DNA from: Candidatus Obscuribacterales bacterium
GTDB lineage: Bacteria > Cyanobacteriota > Vampirovibrionia > Obscuribacterales > Obscuribacteraceae
Assembly: GCA_019745415.1 (NCBI GenBank)
Contig: JAIETF010000024.1
Span: 1-42,937, forward strand
DNA: 42,937 nt
Direction of reading: 5' to 3'
In this document: piece after piece, positions 7,551-14,671 of the stretch
How the letters are laid out: each line of letters opens with the position of its first letter
Numbering within the stretch: the first letter of the stretch is position 1
Notes under the pieces: generated by a model
Databases searched by the model: none
Told to the model about the DNA's origin: nothing
The model's input: the letters and a program-made list of their open reading frames with translations, nothing else
Made by a program: the position numbers and the translations under genes

Positions 7551-8558
7551 TTGGATCACAATACCATCATCGTCTTGATTGTTTTGTTTGGCTGTTTGTT
7601 TTCTTATACAAACGGCTTTCAAGACGGTAGTTCGGTCGCCGCGTCCCCGATCGCCTCACGGTCTATACCGCCGGCTTGGGCGGCTTTGCTCTCGGGTATA
7701 TTCGAGTTTTTAGGCGCTCTTTTGGGCGGACAGGCTGTTGCGGGCTCGATAGTTGGTATCACCAGATATGGTGGAAGTAAGTTGGACGAGAGATTTCTGC
7801 CCATTCTTTTGACCGCTTTAGTGGCAGCTATTTCATGGAATTTTTTTACTAGGGCAATCAAGGTTCCTAGTTCATCAACGCATGCTTTGGTGGGTGGCTT
7901 GATCGGCGCTCTTTACGCCGCCAGTGGTAATTTTGATTATATCGTCGTGGGCGATCTGGGTTATCTGCTGCATCCAACCGGAGTGACTAAAGTGATAGTC
8001 ACTCTCTTTCTCTCGCCTCTTATCGGGTTTTTAGCCGGGTTTATCTTGCTCAAGCTGGTTTATGTTTTTGGCGTTTTTTTTACGGCCTCGCTTACTCGTG
8101 TATTTAAGCGCTTACAGTGGCTGGCTTTGCCGCTTTTGGCTTTCGGCCATGGCGCTAACGACTCTCAGAAAGTAATGGGCTTAATAGCTTTCAGTATGCT
8201 TGGAAATATTTCCACTATTCCCATTGAAATTAGACTTTTGATAGCGATAGCTCTCACCACTGGTGTCTTGGCTATGGCACCCGGAATTGTCAGAAGGGTC
8301 GGTACTGGTATTTATCGCTTAAGGCCGACACCGGCTTTTGTTGCCCAGCTGGCCTCGGCTGTTGTGGTTGGTTTTGGTTCACTCACCGGCGGGCCCCTTT
8401 CTGCTTCTCAAGTGATTGCTTCGACAGTTATGGGTGTCGGTTGTGCTGAAAGAAGAAAAGGCGTACATTGGCTTGTGGCTCGAGACATGCTTATGGCATG
8501 GGTCTTGACCATACCATCTTCAGCCTTTCTGGCTTACTGGCTTTATCGTTTGTTTTGA
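7551..8558 (+). CDS. pit: Low-affinity inorganic phosphate transporter, Pit family
   Basis: PiT-family (SLC20-like) integral membrane carrier that takes up phosphate or metal-phosphate with H+ or Na+. The two inverted family signatures are present: GFQDGSSVAASPIASRSIPP near the N-terminus and FGHGANDSQKVMGLIAF at about residues 198-214, each with the conserved Asn/Asp. PSSSTHALVGGLIGA is the conserved loop after the third helix. About ten membrane helices can be traced. At 335 residues it is a compact member, close to the bacterial DUF47-linked type. The start is TTG, three bases after the DUF47 stop. The stop is directly abutted by the convergent small gene at 8559. Confidence 0.92.
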   Translation: MDHNTIIVLIVLFGCLFSYTNGFQDGSSVAASPIASRSIPPAWAALLSGIFEFLGALLGGQAVAGSIVGITRYGGSKLDERFLPILLTALVAAISWNFFTRAIKVPSSSTHALVGGLIGALYAASGNFDYIVVGDLGYLLHPTGVTKVIVTLFLSPLIGFLAGFILLKLVYVFGVFFTASLTRVFKRLQWLALPLLAFGHGANDSQKVMGLIAFSMLGNISTIPIEIRLLIAIALTTGVLAMAPGIVRRVGTGIYRLRPTPAFVAQLASAVVVGFGSLTGGPLSASQVIASTVMGVGCAERRKGVHWLVARDMLMAWVLTIPSSAFLAYWLYRLF

Positions 8559-8735
8559 CTATCTAGAAGGATAAATCCACGGAGCGTCGTAATTTGAATG
8601 ATTTTGACTGCCGTAGAGCCAGGTATTGCTTGTGGCCGCCAGTAGCCCGAAGATTACAGCCAGGAAAACTCTCTTGACTGTGTCGTCTTCTTTTGTCGCA
8701 ACTGCTACTTTTACCTTTTCCTGATCTCTGTGCAT
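8559..8735 (-). CDS. Small single-pass membrane protein, 58 aa
   Basis: ATG at 8735 on the minus strand opens a 58-residue frame: a charged N-terminal part (MHRDQEKVKVAVATKEDD), one hydrophobic helix at about residues 23-42 (VFLAVIFGLLAATSNTWLYG), and a short polar tail ending APWIYPSR. AGGTAAGG lies 3-10 bases before the ATG and can serve as ribosome binding site. The charge-helix-tail layout and the site make it a believable gene despite its size. Its stop codon begins one base after the pit stop on the opposite strand. Function unknown; the abutting position next to pit is suggestive only. Confidence 0.6.
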   Translation of the reverse strand: MHRDQEKVKVAVATKEDDTVKRVFLAVIFGLLAATSNTWLYGSQNHSNYDAPWIYPSR

Positions 8736-8829
8736 TTGCCTTACCTGATATACTGCAAGTCTTACGCTTGTTTATGTGCCCGCCTGCCAAGGCCTCTAAA
8801 CAGAAAGAATAGGAATATTTGAGGGTAAT

Positions 8830-9204
8830 ATGACTTCCGATATTAATTCTTCCAATTCAGACCAGGTTGATGAGAGCTCTGAATTTGACAGACACTGGTT
8901 GCGCAGCGAAACAAGCGCCGAGCCGGTCTATCAAGACATAAAACAGATCAGGGACTATGCCCGGTTGGCTTTTGATCGTCTTGACTTAGACAAAAATGGC
9001 TTTATTGAGCGCGACGAACTATTTACCTTCTTGGAGAGCGAGAAAGTATCCAGCCGCGAAAAGTCTTTCATAACCTTTCTGCTCAATAATCAAGAAGCGA
9101 TCGCTGAAATGGTCGCGGAAGAGAACGCTGGACCAAAGAGCGGCATATCAAGAGATGATTTGGAAAGCTATTTTGCTTTGGTCATCAATTTAATAGGCGC
9201 TTAG
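8830..9204 (+). CDS. EF-hand calcium-binding protein, 124 aa
   Basis: One textbook EF-hand loop lies at residues 52-63, DLDKNGFIERDE, with Ca2+ ligands at loop positions 1, 3, 5, 9 and the bidentate Glu at 12, flanked by helices. A second helix-loop-helix near residues 95-115 has a degenerate loop (KSGISRDDLESYF). No signal peptide, so probably cytoplasmic; a calcium sensor or buffer is inferred. GAGGG sits 6 bases before the ATG. It lies 66 bases upstream of the large surface protein gene and may be in the same unit. Confidence 0.8.
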   Translation: MTSDINSSNSDQVDESSEFDRHWLRSETSAEPVYQDIKQIRDYARLAFDRLDLDKNGFIERDELFTFLESEKVSSREKSFITFLLNNQEAIAEMVAEENAGPKSGISRDDLESYFALVINLIGA

Positions 9205-9270
9205 AGCCGATCATCCTCTTTGTCGATGGGCTAAAATAGGCGCTATCGAAAGTTTAAGAGGAGATCTTGC

Positions 9271-11670
9271 ATGAAAGTCAAGGCAAGGCTTGCGGCTACA
9301 TTGGCCCTAGTCTCGGTTCTAATGTCGGGCGCGACTGCTCAGGCGCAACTTGGTGGTATCGACTTTTCTCAAATTCCAGCCTTATTGGACGTCGAGGGTA
9401 GGAGAACCCAGCTGGAGAAGGCGGTCAATGATGCTGTATTGGCTGGTCGCCTCTCTTCAACCGACGCAGACAGCTTCAAGAAAGAATTGAATCGAATCAA
9501 AGATCTTGAGCTTGGCTATAAAGCTTCGGGTAAGTTTTCAATTTGGCAGAAAACCAGGCTCGGCTTAGAGTTGGATGTGATTTCTTCCAATCTTGAAAAA
9601 TCTCTCGGTGAAAGAAAAGAGATTGGATTAACTGATATTGCCGGTAGGCAGGCCGATCTTACCGCTCGTCTTAACGCTGCTCAGACAGCCGGCAGGCTGA
9701 GCAGTTTTGAAGTGAATGCGCTGCTTGCTGATCTGAATGCTTTGAAAACCAAAGAGTCTACATTCAAGGCTGCTTCGGGCGGTGCTTTGTCCAATGCTCA
9801 GACTCTAGAGCTGGCTCTTGATCTCGATAAACTGTCTAGTAAGTTAGAGTCGCAGCTGAAAGCCAGGAGTGGCGCCGATGTTGATTATGCGGCTCGGCGC
9901 ACCGAACTGCGCACTCGTTTGAAAGACTTGCTCACCACCGGACGTATCAGCCAAAGCGAAGTCGACACTTATACCCAAGAGTTGAATCGTATTGAAAGTC
10001 GCGAGACGGCTCTTAAATCTGCCGGTGCTCCTCTTACCGTCGCCGACCAATTGTCTTTGGCTCTTGATTTAGAAAGAGTCAACTCTGCTCTTGAGCGATA
10101 CACCGGTGCCACTGCCGCTGGTATGCCTGGCATTGATGCTATGCAACAAGCTATTGAAAAGAAGATTACCGACAATCAAGCAGCCGGCAAGTTCGCCCTC
10201 AATCAATATGCCGAGCTCAAGCAAGAGTTCGACCGTATCAATCAAGTAGAAAGTAACTATCGCGCAGACGGCTCACTTTCCGATAGCGAAACGCTAACAC
10301 TTTCCAATCAGTTGGAAGCTCTCGATAAGCGCATCGATACAGTCTTGAGCAGTAATGCGCCCGCTCCCGGTGGCGGACTTTCCGCCAAGCAGAGTGATCT
10401 GGTTAAGAAGCTGGACTCGGCTAAAGCTGCTCAGCGCTTGACTGATGCCCAATATCAAGACTTTAAGAATAAGCTAGACCAAAATAGTGCCAGAGAAAGA
10501 CTCTTCCGTGCCGATGGCGTCTTGAGCGATTACGAGACTCTCTCTCTTGCCAATGAGCTGGACACCCTTTCAGCCCAGATTACTTCTTCGCTGACGGCCT
10601 TGCCCGATCTCAGCACCACCCGCAGTGCGCTTGAGAAGAAGCTGCAAGATGGCTTGGCCTCTGGTCGACTGAGCCCTGCTGCCGAACCTGATGTGCGCGC
10701 CGATCTCAGTCGCGTATCCCAACTTGAGTCTGCTTTTAAGAGCGGTTCCGGCACTTTGAACGATGAGCAAGTTGCCCATTTGTCTAGAGAGTATGCGGCC
10801 ATTGCCGCCAGACTAGATAAGTCGATGGCTGCCCTGCCTGATGTTGCTGCCAAGAAAAGCGAAGTGGCTAAACAGATTGCCGAAGGCGAAGCTTCTGGTG
10901 TCTTGACCACCGCCCAACTGCAGGATATGCGCAAGGAACTGGATCGTATCGCCACTGTTGAAGCCAGTTTCCGTGCTTCAGATAACGTCTTCACCGATTG
11001 GGAAGTGATGACTGTTAACCGGGACCTCGATAGGCTCAACAACGACATCATTCGTTTGAAGGCTGCCCATCCGGTGACGCCGGTGCCGACTGCCAATGCG
11101 CCTTTTGATACAAAGGGACACTGGGCGGAGTCATATGTCGGGCAACTTACTCAGCGCTCGATTATCGGCGGTTTCCCTGATGGATCATTCAAGCCGGATG
11201 ACGGAATCACCCGCGCTCAGTTTGCCGCCATTGCCATGAAGGCTCTCAATGTGCCGCCTGCCGCCGGCGCCGCTCAATTTAAGGATGTCTCGCCTACTTA
11301 TTGGGCTTCCAAGGCTATTGCGGCGGTGAGCCAGGCTGGTTTGGTGACCGGATTCCCTGATGGTACTTTCAAGCCCGAAGATAAGATTACCCGTGCTCAA
11401 GCGCTGGTAATCCTAGCCAAGGCTCTGCCTTCCGGTCTTGCCGATGTCTCTATTTTGAACAGCTATCAAGATGGTTCTTCGGTACCATCTTGGGCCGCTC
11501 CGTCTGTGGCAAAGGCGGCAAAAGCGAGAATCATAGTGAGCTATCCCGACCCAAGCCAAATAAGACCCAATCTCAACGCCTCCAGGGCTGATGTGGCTGC
11601 GCTCACCTACCAAACTCTGGTCAACTTAGGTCAGAAACTGCCTGTGATCAAGGTTGGATTAGAGAAATAG
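9271..11670 (+). CDS. Surface protein with seven helical modules and three SLH domains, 799 aa
   Basis: Signal peptide at residues 1-26 (core LAATLALVSVLMSGATAQA). Residues about 40-600 consist of seven related modules of about 78-84 residues, each built as R..L...L..A...GRLS..E...L..EL.RI...E followed by a GxLSxxExLxLxxELDxL stretch, predicted helical or coiled. Three SLH domains follow: HWAESYVGQL/IIGGFPDGSFKPDD, YWASKAIAAV/LVTGFPDGTFKPED and a degenerate third (SWAAPSVAKA/IIVSYPDPSQIRPN). The TRAQ motif of SLH domains is kept in the first two. SLH domains bind pyruvylated cell-wall polymers or peptidoglycan, so the protein likely tethers the wall to the outside. Good ribosome binding site AGAGGAG. 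Followed by a strong terminator. Confidence 0.85.
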   Translation: MKVKARLAATLALVSVLMSGATAQAQLGGIDFSQIPALLDVEGRRTQLEKAVNDAVLAGRLSSTDADSFKKELNRIKDLELGYKASGKFSIWQKTRLGLELDVISSNLEKSLGERKEIGLTDIAGRQADLTARLNAAQTAGRLSSFEVNALLADLNALKTKESTFKAASGGALSNAQTLELALDLDKLSSKLESQLKARSGADVDYAARRTELRTRLKDLLTTGRISQSEVDTYTQELNRIESRETALKSAGAPLTVADQLSLALDLERVNSALERYTGATAAGMPGIDAMQQAIEKKITDNQAAGKFALNQYAELKQEFDRINQVESNYRADGSLSDSETLTLSNQLEALDKRIDTVLSSNAPAPGGGLSAKQSDLVKKLDSAKAAQRLTDAQYQDFKNKLDQNSARERLFRADGVLSDYETLSLANELDTLSAQITSSLTALPDLSTTRSALEKKLQDGLASGRLSPAAEPDVRADLSRVSQLESAFKSGSGTLNDEQVAHLSREYAAIAARLDKSMAALPDVAAKKSEVAKQIAEGEASGVLTTAQLQDMRKELDRIATVEASFRASDNVFTDWEVMTVNRDLDRLNNDIIRLKAAHPVTPVPTANAPFDTKGHWAESYVGQLTQRSIIGGFPDGSFKPDDGITRAQFAAIAMKALNVPPAAGAAQFKDVSPTYWASKAIAAVSQAGLVTGFPDGTFKPEDKITRAQALVILAKALPSGLADVSILNSYQDGSSVPSWAAPSVAKAAKARIIVSYPDPSQIRPNLNASRADVAALTYQTLVNLGQKLPVIKVGLEK

Positions 11671-11700
11671 GTTCACTAAACTAAGCGCAAAACTAAGTTC

Positions 11701-11729
11701 AAAAAAAGGAGGGACGACCTCCTTTTTTT
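11701..11729 (+). terminator. Rho-independent terminator after the SLH protein gene
   Basis: A7 then GGAGG (11708-11712), loop GACGA, CCTCC (11718-11722), then T7 (11723-11729). The A tract pairs with the T tract, giving up to 12 base pairs, and makes the element usable from both sides. It lies between the plus-strand SLH gene and the 3' end of the minus-strand GNAT-like gene. Confidence 0.9.
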
Positions 11730-11755
11730 GTCTGCTTACTTCTTGTGCTTATGCT

Positions 11756-12154
11756 TTATTGAAAGTCTTTCTGAAAGACCTTTGTATTACTGTCGTCTAT
11801 CAAGACAGACTTTATATCCATCTGGTAGGCATGGTTGCGAACCACCGCCAACATCCGACCGTAGACTTCTGCGGGGCTGGGATTGACACATGAGGGGGCG
11901 AAACCGTTGCGCTTAATTTCTATTGTTTCGTTTTCGTTATTGCAAGCGGCTGCAAGATAGCCGCTTAGTTTACCGTCTAGTTCATAAACCAGGAAAATGC
12001 CTCCGGGACCAATATAGTTCCCTTCGATATTGCGTAGGTCATTATCTTGATCTTCCAATGAGAAACTCTGTGCCGATGCCTGGTAGAGACTTTCGGTCAG
12101 CTCTCTGATTTCTTTCTCGTCTTGTCTATTGGCTAGTCTAATTTGGTCGCTCAT
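11756..12154 (-). CDS. GNAT-like N-acetyltransferase fold protein, 132 aa
   Basis: The N-terminal half follows the GNAT pattern: IRLANRQDEKEIRELTESLY (strand 1, helix 1), then DLRNIEGNYIGPGGIFLVYE and DGKLSGYLAAAC, the strand 3-4 region with the typical Gly-Gly before the central strands. The acetyl-CoA loop (Q/RxxGxG/A) is not evident: the segment where it should be reads PAEVYGRMLAVVRNHAYQ. At 132 residues it is short for the family, so it may be a divergent or non-catalytic member. ATG at 12154 follows the hppA terminator, so it needs its own promoter or read-through. Confidence 0.6.
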   Translation of the reverse strand: MSDQIRLANRQDEKEIRELTESLYQASAQSFSLEDQDNDLRNIEGNYIGPGGIFLVYELDGKLSGYLAAACNNENETIEIKRNGFAPSCVNPSPAEVYGRMLAVVRNHAYQMDIKSVLIDDSNTKVFQKDFQ

Positions 12155-12172
12155 GCTGATGATGATAGCAGA

Positions 12173-12208
12173 GCAAAAAAAATAACCGGCACTTGGCCGG
12201 TTATTTTT
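12173..12208 (-). terminator. Rho-independent terminator of hppA
   Basis: ATAACCGGC at 12182-12190 pairs with GCCGGTTAT at 12196-12204 around a five-base loop. Read on the minus strand the stem is followed by T8. It lies 34 bases after the hppA stop and just before the start of the GNAT-like gene. Confidence 0.9.
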
Positions 12209-12242
12209 CCGCTAACTATTTTTTTCGCTTTGCTTAGTGTCT

Positions 12243-14327
12243 TTATTTGACTAAGAAAGAGACCAAAAGAAGAGCGACGATGTTCAAGATTTTGATCATC
12301 GGGTTTATAGCCGGACCAGCGGTATCTTTGTAGGGGTCGCCTACAGTATCGCCGGTGACGGCAGCTTTGTGAGCTTCAGAGCCCTTGCCGCCGTGGTGAC
12401 CTTCTTCGATATATTTCTTGGCATTGTCCCAAGCTCCGCCGCCGGAGGTCATCGAGATAGCCACGAATAGACCGGTGATGATCGAACCTACCAGCACGCC
12501 GCCCAGAATCTTAGCTGCTGCATATTCACCGGGCAGAGCATTGTTCAGCCAGAAAGCGCCGAGCATGGCGATAACAACTGGAGTGCCGACTGGGAAGAGA
12601 GCCGGTACAACCATTTTCTTGAGGGCTGCCGAAGTAACGATGTCTACGCACTTAGCATAGTCTGGTTTGGCTGTGCCTTCCATGATGCCGGGGATTTCTC
12701 TGAATTGGCGTCTCACTTCTTCGACGACCATACCGCCGGCGGCACCCACCGATTCCATAGCCAGGGCTGCGAAAACGAAAGGAATGAGACCGCCGATGAA
12801 GAGACCAGCCAGCACATAGGGGCTGGAGAGATCGAAGGTGATATGACCTTGGGCTCCGGCTTTGGCCATGGCCAGATTCAGTTCTTCGGTATAAGAGCTG
12901 AAGAGCACGATGGCTGCAAGTCCGGCAGAACCGATGGCATAGCCTTTGGTTACAGCCTTGGTGGTGTTGCCTACGGCATCGAGGGGGTCGGTGACATTTC
13001 TTACTTCTTTAGGCAATTCAGACATTTCGGCGATACCGCCAGCGTTGTCTGTGATTGGTCCGTATGAGTCGATAGCGACGATGATGCCGGCCATCGAGAG
13101 CATAGACATGGCAGCTAGAGCCACGCCGAATACTCCGCAAAGTGAATAAGAAATGAGGATACCGGCGACGATGACGATAACAGGGTAGGCTGTTGACTTC
13201 ATCGACACAGCTAGTCCGGCGATGATGTTGGTGGCGTGACCTGTTTCGGATGCTTTAGCGATGTACTTCACCGGTGCGTATTCGGTTGAAGTGTAATACT
13301 CGGTGATGAAAACGAGCAGCCCGGTGACGACCAGACCGACCATGGCAGCCAGGAAGAAAGCCATTGTGGTGATAGGTTTGTCGCCGATGGTCAGTCCTTG
13401 CATCATCTTGTCGGTGATTACCCAGAAGGAAACGCCGGCAAGAACACCGGCGACGATCAGACCCTTGTAGAGAGCGCCCATGATATTGGTGCTCTTACCG
13501 AGCTTGACGCAGAGCGCGCCTATAACAGATGTGACAATCGAGGCAGCGCCCAATACCAGAGGATAAACAATGACATTAGGGGCGGTGCCGGCTTCAATCT
13601 GAGCATGGAAGATTTGATGAGCGAGCAGCATAGTTGCTACTGCGGTTACGGCATAAGTTTCGAAAAGGTCGGCTGCCATACCGGCGCAGTCGCCGACATT
13701 GTCGCCGACGTTATCGGCAATAACAGCGGGGTTTCTTGGATCATCTTCAGGAATACCGGCTTCCACCTTACCGACCAAGTCGGCGCCGACGTCGGCAGCT
13801 TTGGTGTAGATGCCGCCGCCCAGTCTGGCGAATACTGAAATCAAGCTGGCTCCAAAGCCGAGACCAACTAGAGCATTGACGTCTTTGGTGACCATGTAAA
13901 ATCCAGCCACGCCCAAAAGACCGAGACCGACAACCAGAAGACCGGTTACCGAGCCGCCTTTGAAAGCTACCGAAAGAGCTGCTTCCAGCCCGTTTTTGGC
14001 GGCTTCAGCGGTGCGCACGTTGGCTCGTACCGAGACATACATGCCGACAAAGCCGGAAAGAGCGGAAAGAACGGCACCGACCAGGAAGCCTGCCGCGGTG
14101 GTCCAGTTCAGAGTGAGACCGATGATGAGGAAAAGCACAGCACCGACACCAGCTATGGTGGTGTACTGTCTGTTCATATAAGCACTGGCGCCTTCCTGAA
14201 TGGCCGATGCAATTTGTTGCATGCGCTCATTCCCGGCGCTTAAGTTGAGAACGCTGGTGCCAGCCCAGCCGCCATATGCGAGTGCGACTGCACCGCAGCC
14301 CAGCACACCCATCAGAGTCGTGTCCAT
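12243..14327 (-). CDS. hppA: K+-independent proton-translocating membrane pyrophosphatase
   Basis: Membrane-bound H+-PPase hydrolyses pyrophosphate and pumps protons across the membrane. About 16 membrane helices fit the 694-residue length. The substrate site is intact: [18 protein letters not shown] and [12 protein letters not shown], followed later by [12 protein letters not shown] and the C-terminal [19 protein letters not shown]. At about residues 452-461 the sequence is [10 protein letters not shown]: a Lys where K+-dependent enzymes have Ala and a Thr three residues on, the established signature of the K+-independent class. GGGAG about 8 bases before ATG 14327 is a good ribosome binding site. 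It is monocistronic, with its own terminator. Confidence 0.96.
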   Translation of the reverse strand: MDTTLMGVLGCGAVALAYGGWAGTSVLNLSAGNERMQQIASAIQEGASAYMNRQYTTIAGVGAVLFLIIGLTLNWTTAAGFLVGAVLSALSGFVGMYVSVRANVRTAEAAKNGLEAALSVAFKGGSVTGLLVVGLGLLGVAGFYMVTKDVNALVGLGFGASLISVFARLGGGIYTKAADVGADLVGKVEAGIPEDDPRNPAVIADNVGDNVGDCAGMAADLFETYAVTAVATMLLAHQIFHAQIEAGTAPNVIVYPLVLGAASIVTSVIGALCVKLGKSTNIMGALYKGLIVAGVLAGVSFWVITDKMMQGLTIGDKPITTMAFFLAAMVGLVVTGLLVFITEYYTSTEYAPVKYIAKASETGHATNIIAGLAVSMKSTAYPVIVIVAGILISYSLCGVFGVALAAMSMLSMAGIIVAIDSYGPITDNAGGIAEMSELPKEVRNVTDPLDAVGNTTKAVTKGYAIGSAGLAAIVLFSSYTEELNLAMAKAGAQGHITFDLSSPYVLAGLFIGGLIPFVFAALAMESVGAAGGMVVEEVRRQFREIPGIMEGTAKPDYAKCVDIVTSAALKKMVVPALFPVGTPVVIAMLGAFWLNNALPGEYAAAKILGGVLVGSIITGLFVAISMTSGGGAWDNAKKYIEEGHHGGKGSEAHKAAVTGDTVGDPYKDTAGPAINPMIKILNIVALLLVSFLVK

Positions 14328-14671
14328 TATTTACTCCCTAAAATCGCTTAACGAATAGACGGTTGTCCGCATTCGGAATATTTCAGTTGTTTTGAGAGTC
14401 AGATTACCAGGTGGTGGGTGTTTTAGCCGGAACTCAATTTAATTTAGGAAGATAGTTCAAATGCTTAACAAATTTGAGCATGTGTTATGATTTTCCTCTT
14501 TAGATCTATATAAGTAAATCCAATCAAATCTATCGAGAGTCTGGCACTTGCCAGCCATCTGCAGGGGCATTTCCAGGGTCATTCACAGGGGCATTCACAG
14601 GGAATGCAGATTCTGCCTAAGCTCTCCACTGCAGCATCAAAGACGGTATCTTCCTAGAAAAGCGAAAGCAC
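14328..14671. other. Intergenic region between divergent hppA and the amidase gene
   Basis: About 344 bases must carry promoters for both genes, but I see no convincing -35/-10 pair. An AT-rich stretch at about 14455-14530 is the most likely promoter zone for the plus strand. A 12-bp tandem repeat lies at 14562-14602. Right after it, a 17-codon frame (ATG 14603 to TAG 14656, MQILPKLSTAASK...) has AGGGA directly upstream; this might be a leader peptide for the amidase gene but is too short to call. Confidence 0.5.
14562..14602 (+). repeat. 12-bp tandem repeat, three and a half copies
   Basis: CAGGGGCATTTC, CAGGGTCATTCA and CAGGGGCATTCA follow one another at 14562, 14574 and 14586, then CAGGG at 14598. 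It is noncoding DNA some 70 bases before the amidase start. Repeated GGGGCATT-like words could be binding sites or simple slippage products. Confidence 0.8.

Noticed and set aside
8563..8790. Minus-strand 75-residue open frame
   Set aside because: It is a frame shadow of the more convincing 58-residue membrane protein at 8559-8735, and is Lys/Arg/Ser-rich without order.
14603..14656. 17-residue leader peptide before the amidase gene
   Set aside because: Too short to support from sequence alone and no attenuator follows.
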